From NCBI GenBank assembly GCA_030435675.1, contig CM059623.1, positions 6,474,012-6,538,011 on the forward strand: 64,000 nt of DNA, read 5' to 3'. The notes under the pieces are model-generated. The model was not told the DNA's origin. It ran no database searches and saw only the letters and a program-made list of their open reading frames with translations. The translations under genes and the position numbers were made by a program. This document shows, one piece after another, positions 35,097 through 46,196 of this stretch. The stretch comes from Steinernema hermaphroditum (taxonomy: Eukaryota; Nematoda; Chromadorea; Rhabditida; Steinernematidae). Numbering within the stretch: position 1 is the stretch's first letter; the number at the start of each line of letters is the position of its first letter.

Positions 35097-36415
35097 CCGT
35101 CTGTGAGATTATTATCCACGTGAGCACGGTAACCCAGGCGCGTGTAGTCAGGTGAATGTGCACGCCATCTCCAGTGACCAACGCAAGAAGGATCATACAC
35201 GAGCACATGTATGTCGAACATTTCTGCAGCCGCTTGCAGCTCAACTGTACCCATCCACGAGTTAGGCATGGCCATACGCTTTCGTGTCAAATAAGACTGA
35301 GCACTCTCGTAGGCGGAATTCATGCCAAGCATCCATTCCAAACTCTGGGCCGCTATATACTGGCAAATTTCTGTCCGCAGGATTGGATGCGCTTCTTCGT
35401 GTCCAAACATGAACATGGAGAGGGCACGGAAGCCACAATTGCCATCACCAACAACGTTAATCAGTCGAACTGGGACATAAGTATCCCACATAATGAAGGG
35501 AGCCGTGCTTCGTCGAGAATGGCTCGTGAGGAGGGCGAATAGGGCGTAGTTCCGTGGACATCTTCAAATTAACGCGATTCAGTTGGCACTGGTGGCATCG
35601 TTGGATGAATTTTGACACGTCAGCCTTGATGCCACTCCAATAATACCTAGATGCCTTTTTTTGCGATGAGAAGACTTTAATCACATACCTCTGACTAATA
35701 AATTCTATGACCGCGTTTCTCCCCTGATGATTTAATGCTACGTGGTGGGCCTTATGGATGACCGAGTTAACCTCTCCTTTACGGACCACTTCGCGTCTAG
35801 AGTCTTTAACCATATAGAACAGTTTTCCGTTCTCAGCACAGAACGATTTCAATTTGCGCCGATATGAATCTTTTTCGTTCTTCGTGGCACCAAATATTAT
35901 GGGATTTGCGCCTCCCAGACTTTCAAGAATTGAGTCATATTCACCTGGCTCCATTCCCCCGTACAATTCGCTGCCTGAAAGCGACTTTATTCGAAAAAAA
36001 AACTATAAAAATACAACAAAAATATGATATCTTTTTCTTCTTCTTCTTCTGTCTTCCATCTTCCGCGGCTTCCAGTCGCCCGACCTTCATCCTGCTTCCG
36101 ATTTCGAACTAAAAGAAAAAGAGAGAACGAAGACAGCGTAAAAAAGTAACTGACCGTTATCTGCTTCATTCTCGTATTCCGTGACAACCGGCGGCTTCTC
36201 GTTGACCCTTGTAGCCAGATCCTAAAATCAGATCACGTTTAAGCGACTCTGCAGCACACATACACCTTCTGGGTCCACTCATTGGCCTGACGAGCTTGAT
36301 GCATGACTTTGCCAAGAGCGAGCGATACGCGGTCGTGGTGCAGCTCTTCGGTTTCCTGGCCAAGCCTCAGGCCGTTTTCGTCAGTGTCCGAAACTGGATT
36401 TCCCATCGTCGACAT
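35060..36415 (-). CDS. Mobile-element-type gene: integrase H2C2 zinc finger plus OTU cysteine protease domain (model uncertain)
   Basis: Reading leftward, two small exons (36266-36415 and 36155-36221) start MSTMGNPVSDTDENG. An acceptor near 35980 then opens a frame with an integrase-type H2C2 zinc finger (HKAHHVALNHQGRN, later CHQCQ), ending about 35457. It stops where a retroelement integrase core would normally begin (after LRPI). An overlapping frame, 35060-35491, encodes an OTU-type deubiquitinase/protease fold: VVGDGNCGFRAL with Asp and Cys of the catalytic set, then WMGTVELQAAAEMFDIHVLV, and a C-terminal LHF with the candidate His. The two domains are in different frames, so a frameshift or an unrecognised intron separates them. 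It is probably from a mobile element or a domesticated one. Confidence 0.6.
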
Positions 36416-36720
36416 CTTGTTTGCAACCTAAAGAGATAGGATTAATCAATGGAATCAACTAAGATAAGAAACGAAAAAGAAATCAGGTAGAAATGAGAAG
36501 AAACAGAAATGATAATCCCTCGGAAATCGGTTCACTAGAAATCGGAAATTTGAGGTGGTGGTCCCGCCGCGAACACCCTGATTTTCAGTATAAATTACGG
36601 TAGCGACACGATTTCCCGAGCGACACGATTGCCCGCCACACCGGAAACACATACACTCATTATGGGACAAAGAGAGGTAGAACTTTCCAGGGTGCCTCTG
36701 CACCTGTGCAGAATTATAGG

Positions 36721-37280
36721 CTCACTTCCGCATTTCGCGTGCATTTCGCTATTTCCCCCGCGGTTTTTTGTCTGTTTTCTTTTAATTCACTTCTATTCAG
36801 GTGTTTATCAACTGTGCCGCGCGGCACGAAGCTCGAAGCAGAAAACAAAGCAGAAAAAGGCGGTAATTCAAGCGTTTTCGAGGCCGGCTTCTGGATTCAT
36901 CGGATGGCCTCCGAAGTTCACGGAAACGTGCACGTGGAGTGCCATTTGTTGTTTCTAGTGAATGAATTTTTGTCGAACAGCACCAGAAAACAGCAGTCAC
37001 ACAGCACGTTTTGATAGTGGTTTGAACTGATTTGCGTCGAAACGGGAGCGCTTCAGAGCTATCTAAATGAACTGAACGCGCTCCAAATCAGTACGCTTCC
37101 ACAACTGGAGTTCCCTCCGCAGAATGGGCGTTCTTCTCGTTCCAAATACGCCGAAATACATTCTTCCGTCCAGAAAGCGCTATCCATCTGTTCTGACCCG
37201 AAACCAGCATCTAAAATTGCAAAAATCATGATCATTCAACAGTTCACATTTGCATATAGTCGGATTAAAAAATTGGTGAC
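36721..37280. other. Spacer within the repeat nest
   Basis: No recognisable gene or named repeat in this stretch; it is AT-rich relative to the Hox domain. Confidence 0.4.
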
Positions 37281-38077
37281 ATTTTTTCGGTTTGGTCCCA
37301 GCACGCCATTTTTTGCGCGCGCCACGCCAACGCCAACGTGTGGTCCTCCATTTTACAACGGGAAATGCAAACCGTCTGCATGTTTGGACACTTTTGACGG
37401 GGATATCACGCGAATCCGATGTTCCTCAGTTAATTGCGAGTCGATTGAGCCCAAAATTGTCGAAATTGAACGCGTGCACAAGAAGTTATTCTCATTTTCA
37501 TTGCCAGATGCCGCGCTATCAATGCACAAACCATGGTTTTGCGGTGTTGCGCGGTTTCTTTTGGAGTTTTCGCCGGTACAGAACATCTTTATCGGATTGA
37601 GATCACAGTAGTGTGGCGGAAGTTACGACAGTTCCACTCCTGACCCCCTATTCCCATCGTCGACGAACCGTGATATGAAAGAATCTCGTGCCAAAATAGT
37701 TTCCCAAATTTCTCGATCAGGGCAGTTCTCGACTCGTCCTGTGTAGCCCGAACCCATATTTCTGCAAAAACTCCAAAAGAAACCAGCGAAACACCACAAA
37801 ACCATGGTTTGTACATTGATATCGCGGCATCTGGCGATGAAAATGAGAATAACTTCTTGTGCACGCATTCAATTTCGACAATTTTGGGCTCAGTCGACTC
37901 GCAATTAACCGAGGAACATCGATTTGCTTGTAGAATTCTGAGATTCGCGTGATATCCCCGTCAAAAGTGTCCAAACATGCAGACGATTTGCATTTCCCGT
38001 TGTAAAATGGAGGACCACACGCGACGTTGGCGTGGCGCGCGCAAAAAATGGCGTGCTGGGACCAAATCGAAAAATGT
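37281..38077. mobile_element. Foldback element with arms of about 300 bp
   Basis: Arms at about 37281-37574 and 37768-38077 are inverted copies, for example tttggtcccagcacgccatt at the outer left and its complement at the outer right. The loop is about 190 bp. Open frames in it are mirror copies of each other and show no domain. Confidence 0.85.
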
Positions 38078-38314
38078 CTATTTCCGCGTAGCCAGATCGA
38101 TCAGCTGGCGGGTCTCAGCGCGAATCGCTGAGACGGTGTGTCCCAGGTTCGGTTTTAGGTCGGAGGTATAAGGGGTTTTTTGGCGGTGGAACTGTCATCT
38201 TGCTTGACAGTTCGATTCGCAGTCGTATCGTTTTGCTTTGGAACAACTGCTTAGAGTCCACCCGCCCACCCGACAACAGGCTAATTCTAGACCGGGGAAA
38301 CATGTTTTAGGAGT

Positions 38315-39336
38315 TTGGGGAAGGGTTTGTTGCGGTATGTTCCGAGTAATTGGTGCCTTTGTTTAGACCCTTTTGTGGACATCCAACAGGCTGTTGCAGT
38401 TCTCACATCTCCGGAGATAGCGAATCTCGCCCTGGGGAAGATCAGATCTTCCCGCGAAGCGTCCACGATGAGGGTGTACAACAGGACGATTCGGGAGTTC
38501 CAGGAATGGAGGACCGAAAGAGCTGCTACATTTCCGTCAATGGAGGAAATCGTAGCATTCCTGGCATATCGTTTCAGCAAGTCGAAGTCATTCTCAAGCG
38601 TGCAGACTAGCTCATCCGCTCTGAAGTGGTACTTCCAATTCCTGCCACAAAAGAACCCAGCCGACTCAGTGTGGATCTCAGCGATGCTGGTAGGCATTCG
38701 TCGGGATGGAAAGCCCCCTTTACACCGAGCGAAGATAGTAGAAAATGACCTCGAACGTCTGGCACAATGGCATGCTGCAGATCGCACCGTCGCATCTTGG
38801 CGCTGATGGCAGTACTGTTTGCAGGTTGCCTGCGCCCGAACGAAGGCATCAATATTCGACGTGAATCTGTTCAATTTGCTTCAGGACGAATGAAGTTGAC
38901 CATTTTCAAGGACAAGACTAACAAAAAGGGACCAGCGCGCGAAGTCTATGTGCAGGAAGCTCCCAGAGGCTTTTGTGCCGTCAAGATCTTATCCGATTGG
39001 CTGGAATCTGCACCTCCTTCGCCCTATGTTTTCCCAAACTTCAACGATGTTTCTAGGCCGATGTCTTACGATCAAGCACGTCAAGAATGGATCCGTGTCT
39101 CGAGGCAGCTTGGAATTGCAAGAAATATCACCTTACACGGATTCAGAGGCGGAGCAGCTACGAAGGCTATTGAAGACGGAGCGTCCGTGGAAGAGGTGAT
39201 GCGTCACGGTAGATGGAAGAGGGCGGAAACTCTGAAGGCGTATATCCAAGTTTCCGAGAAGACGACTCCTATCGCTTCGTCGTTGATGTCCCGGATGAAG
39301 TTCGATACAGAAGACAAGGAGGAAAAGGACCGATAA
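38315..39336 (+). pseudogene. Tyrosine recombinase (Crypton/DIRS-type), frameshifted
   Basis: Two overlapping frames, 38315-38806 and 38767-39336, together form a tyrosine recombinase. The first has a SAM-like core-binding domain (STMRVYNRTIREFQEW). The second has the catalytic Arg (CLRPNEG), a lysine-bearing beta-hairpin (FKDKTNKKG), HGFR (the HxxR motif), HGRW and a candidate Tyr in AYIQV. The set is complete apart from one frame change near 38803. No reverse transcriptase or RNase H was seen beside it, so a Crypton-like DNA element or a remnant of a DIRS/PAT element are both possible. A sequencing error could also cause the frameshift. Confidence 0.78.
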
Positions 39337-39870
39337 AGCGTTGGATCGAAGGAAGAAGCCATGCAGTAGTGTTTTGTTATCCCTATGGTTGATTGTTGAG
39401 AGTTGTTCTGTTGTTGATCGCTTGTTGTTGTACGAGGTTTGGACTGCGGTTTGAACTGAATAAAGCGACACCTATTGTTAGCATCTGTGTCGCTTTGGTT
39501 ATGGGTCGCCAGCTGAGGATGGGCGAAGCGGAAATGTGCTTTTCCGCGGAAAGCGCGAAGCGCTCGCAGAGGAAATGCTAAATTCTCCATTTTTCTATAA
39601 GATTCTACGCACGAAGCATTTACTATGTTCTGCTTTGTCAGTGCAATTTTAACACATATGGTAAACTGCCGACGTGAGCGCGCTAACGGCATGTCACGGC
39701 GTGTCAGCATAAGGGAAATTGCTTCACGAAAGCGTCCGCCGCTTCGTGGCGGGATCAGGCCGCTTTGTTGGTTGTTTTGGTGCGTCAAGGTTTGTTGAAC
39801 AATATAGCTCGTACGCTCGTCGACTTAATACAAACAGGGTGTTCGCTGCAAGACCGAGATAGTACAGTAA
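39337..39870. other. Spacer with a lone transposon-end sequence
   Basis: At 39779-39862 a block ggtgcgtcaaggtttgttga followed by cagggtgttcgctgcaagacc resembles the termini of the elements at 43199 and 46197. No partner end was found nearby, so this may be a solo end. No gene recognised. Confidence 0.5.
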
Positions 39871-40398
39871 ATGTCATACGCTGAACCACTTAGTACAGTA
39901 CAGTATGACGACATGTTACACCGCAGGGGGATCGGTTCAGGACCGGTACTACGGCGAATGCCATACGTTGAACCACTTGGAACAGTTGTCTTTCGTGTCT
40001 TTCATGCGAGGTACCTGTTTCAAGTTGGTCTGTGTGCGTTTTCCCCGCTCAAGACTTCATGAAGGGGATGTATGGACTTCGATGGAAAAATTTTCCTCTC
40101 TGGATTGAGTTTTGAGACCTGTCCAAGGAGCGGAGATGTGAAATTTTTGAATCGTCGGAGAATCCATATTTTCTTTCAGAAGTTGAGTGATAGGCTGAAC
40201 GCATGGAGGGAGAATCGAGGGAGAATCCACACCTCGACACTAGGAAGGACTGCAGAAACCTCAGACGATGACTTCAGGCTCCTTTCCAGATCTGTACTAA
40301 GTCAGCGTACTAACTGGCGTAAGGTATTCCTGAACCGATCTCCCTGCAGCGTACTACGTTTCATACTGTACTGTACTAAATGGTTCAGCGTACGACTT
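39871..40398. repeat. Inverted-repeat element
   Basis: The arm at 39871-39955 (atacgctgaaccacttagta, then cagtacagtatga and gatcggttcagga) recurs inverted at about 40300-40398. The interior, about 340 bp, has no recognisable gene. Confidence 0.75.
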
Positions 40399-40514
40399 TT
40401 ACTGTTTGAGTTTTACTAGCTATCGTTTGATACCAAAATATCGGAAACTCAAAAAATCCTACTTTTTTCGGCCATTTTTCGACCTGTTTTCCAACTTTTT
40501 TTCACACTCAGGGC

Positions 40515-40745
40515 ATTAGAACGAAATCCATCCAATGAATTTGTGCGTTAGACTTCGCTGAACATTTTATGTACCGATTGAACGAAAACTACGCAACCTG
40601 CGAAGAGTTATTTCGCACTTACGAAAGGCCCCGAAAAAATGACAATTTCACCAATAAGTTGTCGATTTCTCTCCGAATAATGCGTTATATCAAATTCCAT
40701 CCAATGAATTTGTGCACCGTTGTCTCCTGAACATTTTGCGCAAGT
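40515..40745. repeat. Imperfect direct repeat, two copies
   Basis: The word ccatccaatgaatttgtgc followed by ctgaacatttt occurs at about 40528-40568 and 40696-40736, 168 bp apart. No gene is visible between 40399 and 41349. Confidence 0.7.
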
Positions 40746-41349
40746 AAAATTAAAGTCCTAACGTGTGACATTTACTACTCGACCGCGGACGGAAAAACGA
40801 GCCGTCTGACACGACGAAATGTAGCCACTAGAAGTAAACGGCAACGATAACGTGAAAGCACCGCAGTGATCGCACGCCTAACAATCGGTTATCTTCAAGT
40901 CGTATAGCCCTTCCGCACAGCTGCTGCTGAAAGACAAAGTTCTACGTATGAGTTTTCAGTGTTTTTACAGTGTATTTATCATTCTTTCAACACCAAGGAA
41001 CACATATAGGTCATACCAGTAATTACTATGTGAATTCAAGGGACGCCCGCTCGAAATTACAATACTTATTTGTATCGCAGCAACACCTCAGGAATTTTAA
41101 GTATTTCAAATTCTTCAAATTTCCTGTGACGCACAATATGTTTCCTCTGTGCGTTAAGGAGGTAATGAGAGTCTTAGTAGTAACGTTCATCATATTCATA
41201 CGGTATCATCTGTTCCAAAATCGCTGCTCGTCATCGGGGTGTGATAATTCCTGCTTCGAGTGATTTTCCCTTTTGGAAGAAGAACTTCTTCCGGCAAAGA
41301 TCTGTGAAGCTGAACGGTTTTCAAATAAGGAAAATTGTCGATGTGACCC

Positions 41350-42239
41350 TTAAAGGGACACGGTCATGGCGAAAAAAAAGTTTTTTAAAAAATCTGAAAA
41401 TTTTCCTACCCCCCCCCCATTTTCGGGGTCGCCGAAAACGATGGTGAAGTCGGTTTCTCGTGAAACCCATTAGTTTCCAAGAAATAGACCTTAGGCGGGG
41501 GCATGTGATTTACTACGGGTTTCGAGGCGATGTGCTGGCCCCAGCACGATATGCTTGAGGAGTCAGCGGCGGCGTACTGTAGCTCCCTCTTTCTTCCTGG
41601 TGTAAGGTTCGAGAGCAGCGAATTTTGTTTCCGCGATGCGCGGTTTTGCACCGCGGTGGCGGTTTTGCACCATAATGAGATTCGCATGGAGTACTTGCTG
41701 CATGGACGCCCGGATAAGACACGATTGGTGTATAGCAAATCGCTACGTCGGAAAGTGAAGAAGCAGTTCCATTTTAGACCTTCAAACGAGTGGCGCAAAT
41801 CGGTCTTGTTGTGCGCCACTGAAGCTGTTCCCAGTGTGATCACAAATGTTGATTGCAATGAAGAAATCGACATTGTGGGTCAACAAGAAGAAAGTGACTA
41901 CGTTGAAGAGTAACGTTCATGTGCTGTCGATATCCGATTTCTACGGAGAACAACGAAAAGGCTAAACATTTTGCAGTATTCTGCACTTAAATTAAGCAAA
42001 AAGAGGGAGCTACAGTACGCCGCCGCTGACTCCTCAAGCATATCGTGCTGGGGCCAGCACATCGCCTCGAAACCCTTAGTAAATCACATGCCCCCGCCTA
42101 AGGTCTATTTCTTGGAAACTAATGGGTTTCGCGAGAAACCGACTTCACTATCGTTTTCGGCGACCCCGAAAATGGGGGGGGTAGAAAAATTTTCAGATTT
42201 TTTTTAAAACTTTTTTTCGCCATGACCGTGTCCTTTTAA
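41350..42239. mobile_element. TTAA-flanked palindromic element, copy 3
   Basis: TTAA at both ends, with inverted arms of about 250 bp starting TTAAAGGGACACGGTCATGG. The subterminal words (cattttcggggtcgcc and gatggtgaagtcggtttc) mark it as a diverged relative of copies at 22185 and 30727. The interior has an open frame, 41530-41913, of 127 residues with no recognised domain; much of its 5' half lies in the arm, so coding is doubtful. Confidence 0.85.
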
Positions 42240-42331
42240 GGAAGTTCTCGACTGCTTCGCCACTGTAATCATCAGATATAAAGAACTGCGCCTCTATTAG
42301 TGGTTGCAAAGGTGTACAGGTCGCATTGTTT

Positions 42332-42987
42332 TCTTGTATTGTATTCGTCAAAAATCTCTCGCAAAGCTCCCGCCACGAAAATTTTGCGCGCGCATTTCAC
42401 GCGCCAAAAAGTTTACAATGGGAAATGCTCAAAATCATAGTAATCCGATTTTTTCTCGTTTCTGACGCGATTTCTCCAAATTTCATTAACGGACGGTTGC
42501 TCAGCAGACTCTGGCGCGTCGAATGAGCCCTGGCTCGACTGCCAGTATGCTTTCCTCGCAGAGTTATTAGAATGACCATTAGTTTGCAATTGAGAGTTGA
42601 ACAGTTAGCTACAGATTCATATGTTGGAGATGTCCTAGATCACAGGAGGATCCATGTACGACATAGTGATGGGCAGCTAATCCATCATATTCTTAGAAAT
42701 CCACAGCTTACGATTCAAGGTGCCATTATCCACCATTGATCCTAATAACTCTGCGAGGAAAGCATACTGGCAGTCGAGCCAGGGCTCATTCGACGCGCCA
42801 GAGTCTGCTGAGCAACCGTCCGTTAATGGAATTTGGAGAAATCGCGTCAGAAACGAAAAAAAATCGGATTACTATGATTTTTAGCATTTCCCATTGTAAA
42901 CTTTTTGGCGCGTGAAATGCGCGCGCAAAATTTTCGTGGCAGGAGCCCTCTCCTTTTTTGCGAGAGATTTTTGACGAATACAATACA
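42332..42987. mobile_element. Foldback element with arms of about 240 bp
   Basis: Arms 42332-42570 and 42742-42987 are inverted copies. The inner part of each arm (gctcagcagactctggcgcg) resembles a loop sequence of the TTAA elements at about 22448 and 30989. No coding region. Confidence 0.85.
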
Positions 42988-43003
42988 AAAAAAGGAAGTA
43001 AAT

Positions 43004-43043
43004 CAAAACTTAAGGACCTTGTCCAAAACTTAAGGACCTTGTC
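43004..43043. repeat. Tandem duplication of a 20-bp unit
   Basis: The unit aaaacttaaggaccttgtcc is present twice in tandem just outside the foldback element. Confidence 0.85.
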
Positions 43044-43689
43044 CACTTCATTTGACTCTTTCATTTGTGACTAGAAACAAACGGTAGCACCCCCGTGTAA
43101 CAGCCATCGCACCCTGCACTTGCCCCACAAGGGCGATCGCCGCGGGATCCCATATTTTCGATAGGCTCTCTAATCCCAGATGAGTCACTTTCATAAGGTA
43201 TTGCCTGGTTTGTTGGACGATTTGGTACATTTGGTACACTTGATTTGGTACAGGGTGATCGTGCCAGGACCATGAATTGGTACACCGGTATTCCTCGCAC
43301 GTTCGTACCGAATTGGTACACCTATGCAGGGCAGTCGTGGCGAGACCATGAATTGGTACACCGGTATTCCCCCACCTGCTATTTGTGAAGTGGTGCTAGT
43401 TAATCAAATAACATATTTTTGCAGACTGTTGTAGTGCGAGTTGTAGTGGCTTGCAACCGAGGTATTCATAACAACGTAACAAAATACAATCGTAGCGGAA
43501 GATGACAAAGACCAAGAATAGGAAGAATACAAAAAAAAACTTCAAATGCTCACTCATTATGCTGTGTGGGAGGTGAACGACAGCCTACACATCGGAGACA
43601 GGATAGATTTATGGCAAACTTGAGGCTTTTTTGCAATGCACTGAGTAGACAGGACTAAAATGTGGCGCGTCATTGTTTAGATTAATAAG

Positions 43690-45625
43690 GCACGTAGGGT
43701 GTGTAGCGCAATATAAGTGATAGCGGATCTCCGGGAAATATGGAACCCATTTCTTGTTTTCGGTTTCGTTAACGATTTACGATTTATTTGTGGAATCTTC
43801 AACATTACATCGAGCCACACCCCATATGAATCCATCGTTGTCTTTCCTCTTCTCTTGCTCTTTGTCGCCATCGTTGTGTTCCTAGCTTCTTCGCGAATTC
43901 GTCCCGCCATCTGGTCCGCGGTCTTCCGATGGGAAGCGCCGTCGGTGGCCACCATTCTTCGAGCTTTGTCGACCACTTCTCAGACGTTTCACGAGCAATC
44001 TTCCAAGCGTAGTTCCACTTCCTTCTTGTCGCTGATACGTGGGCATCCTTCAGCTTCGTGACTCCTCTCAGCCACTCATTTGTTCTTCTGTCCAAGAGCC
44101 TGACGCGAAGCATTCTTCTTTCCATTCGACGCTGGCTGGTTTCCAGCTTTCTTTGTGCAGCCTTCGTGAGCGTCCAGGTTTCACAACCGTATAGCATCGC
44201 CGGCAGCACGCACTGGTTGAAGAGTCTTCTTTTCCATCGCATCAGGACCGAAGGCGACGTCAGGAACTCCTGGTACTTGCGGAAAACGTTCCAGCCGCTG
44301 CGGATCCTTCGTCCGACTTCTTTCAGATGGTTTCTCGCGAGGCGGACTTCTTGGCCGAGGTAGACGAACGCTTCGACTTGTTCCAGAGCTTGACCATTCA
44401 GAAGAATCGTCGCTTCTTCGTTCGCCAAGACCTTCATCTTCTCTGCGTTTATCTTGAGGCCGCTTCGGAGGGACGCTTCGTTGAGTTCGTCGATCATCTT
44501 CTGCAGCTCTTCCTCGGACGTGGCCACCAGTGCAATATCGTCTGCAAATCGGAGGTTGGACAACCTCTCACCATTGATGTTGAGTCCGCAGTTCGTCCAG
44601 TCGAGTTCGCGGAAGATTTGCTCGAGCGTCGCCGTGAAGAGCTTCGGGCTGATGACGTCTCCCTGCCTGACCCCTCGCTGAATGTTGATTGGCACGCGGT
44701 CTTCTCCTAACTGGATGTGGCTCGCGGCTTCATCTTGGATCCTCCGGAGGAGGGCGACGATCTGCCGTGGCACACCTTGCCGTTCGATTGCTTTCCAGAT
44801 CGCGTTGGCTTCTACCGTGTCGAAGGCCTTCTCAAAATCGACGAAGACGATGTAGATCGGGACACGGTATTCGCGAGTCTTCTCCAGCAGCTCGTTTACG
44901 GCGTGTAAGTGGTCGATCGTCGAGAAGTTTCTTCTGAATCCGGCCTGTTCCACTGGCTGGGCGGCGTCCAAAACGTGCTCAATGTCGTACACAGAGTGCC
45001 TTCTTGGTTTCGCAGCTGGACGATGTGCCTTCTTCCTATCGCCGTTTCCTTCTGTAGCGCTCGTAGGCCTCTCGCGTTCTTGACTGCTTCTTCAACGAGG
45101 AGTCGGTGGTGGCCGTTTATGTCCTTCCGGATTTCTCGGCGCACCATCTTGTTGAATTCGGTGAATTCCAGTCGGGTCGAAGCAGTTGTTTGGCGCTGAC
45201 GGAGCTCATGGTGTTGACGCAGGAGGGCGATCGTCGACGGCTTCAGTCTTCGGGTCTTCTCTGCAGGCTCTTCGGCGAACTGGGCGGCATCTTGGATGTA
45301 GTCCACGAGCTGAGCGTAGGCACGCCGCGAGTTTCGGTCAATCACGAGCACGGTGGCCATTCGGAAGAGCTTTCGGTTTAGGCGCTTCCTCTCCTTCGGC
45401 AGTGGCTGACTTTTTCTGGTTGCCGGCGTCGGTGGCTGGATGATGGCGCGAAGAATCCGGTGGTCCGATCCGGCATTGGCGGATCCCAGGACAGTCGAAC
45501 TTCGGAACTTGATGGAGCGTGGGGCCAGAACGTAGTCGATGCAATTGCGGGTCCTTCGATCCGGGGAAATCCACGTCCATTTCCGTCCTGGGCGGTCTTT
45601 GAAGAGAGAGTTGACCGATCGGAGC
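43690..45625 (-). mobile_element. 5'-truncated RTE-like LINE (endonuclease end plus reverse transcriptase)
   Basis: Reading leftward, the first frame holds the end of an AP endonuclease domain (GRKWTWISPDRRTRN, GSDHRI) and a basic linker, to about 44896. The second frame (43805-44992) holds a reverse transcriptase with VFVDFEKAFDTV, RQGDVISPKLF and FADDIALVA, then a C-terminal region ending GCGSM. The join near 44992 lacks the N-terminal part of the RT domain, so there is an internal deletion or frameshift. The 5' end is lost in the endonuclease domain, as is common for LINE insertions. It is not active as it stands. Confidence 0.85.
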
Positions 45626-45768
45626 TTGAAATCTTCACCGGTTTCGTCAAACACGAAAATATTAAGCCCTAGAGATATTGCGCTCGCTTGCAGCTCTAAA
45701 TCCGTCATATAAGTACCCGTTTTGCTCATCTCCTGAATATATAAATGAAATGACGTATCTTCATTCAA
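45626..45768 (-). pseudogene. OTU-domain protease fragment
   Basis: The residues YIQEMSKTGTYMTDLELQASA and LGLNIFVFDETGE match the middle of an OTU fold (compare MGTVELQAAAEMFDIHVLV in the gene at 35060). The frame runs by chance into LINE sequence, which marks the insertion point. Confidence 0.65.
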
Positions 45769-45771
45769 TTC

Positions 45772-45862
45772 GCTGTACCAATTCAGAGCGAACGTACGGC
45801 ATTCACTGTACCAATTCAGAGCGAACGTACGGCATTCACTGTACCAATTCGCGGTGATCCTA
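45772..45862. repeat. Tandem subterminal repeats of the OTU element
   Basis: The unit tgtaccaattcagagcgaac followed by gtacggcattcac occurs two to three times in tandem within the right end of the element. Confidence 0.8.
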
Positions 45863-46196
45863 GCACGATTACCCTGTGGTGTACCAAATCACGAAGGTGC
45901 GAGCTTCATTGTTCAACAAACCAGGACGCACCCTTTCATAAGGCTCATCGGCAAATTTGTGTGCATTTTCGTTTTTCTTGCCACCTAGTCCCATGTAGCA
46001 TCAAAATATGGCTGAATAGCAAAAAAACTTGAATTGAAGATAGGCCTTCTAGCCCGTGTAGCAGAAATTTTTTTTCAGCACATACCGCACACTTTCTTTT
46101 TTCACACTTCTCCGCAAAGACGCCTAGATACGGTTCGCTAGTGAAACACCATGGTCTATGCAGATTTCAGAATCAAGCAGCGAAGAAAGTGACGAC

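Larger units (their letters stand above)
34397..36720. mobile_element. Inverted-repeat-bounded region around the OTU/zinc-finger gene
   Basis: A segment around 34625-34697 (core tactgaaaatcagggtgttc, then gcggcgggacc) recurs inverted at about 36545-36640. Between them lies the OTU/H2C2 gene. A second motif (attataggctcac) occurs in direct orientation at about 34514 and 36711. The exact ends and target duplication could not be fixed, so the element boundaries are uncertain. Confidence 0.55.
43199..45932. mobile_element. Inverted-repeat DNA element with 11-bp target duplication, carrying an OTU fragment and a nested LINE
   Basis: The 11-bp word CTTTCATAAGG lies directly outside both ends (43188-43198 and 45933-45943). 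The termini are inverted and similar: cctggtttgttgga at the left and its complement at the right, followed inward by gatttggtacaNNN, cagggtgatcgtgccaggacc and gaattggtaca words, some in tandem. An 11-bp duplication with long complex termini recalls Mutator-like (MULE/Phantom) transposons, but no transposase remains. Inside are an OTU fragment and a LINE copy. Confidence 0.75.

Noticed and set aside
41530..41913. 127-residue frame in the third TTAA element as its transposase
   Set aside because: Too short, overlaps the inverted arm and shows no DDE-type motifs.
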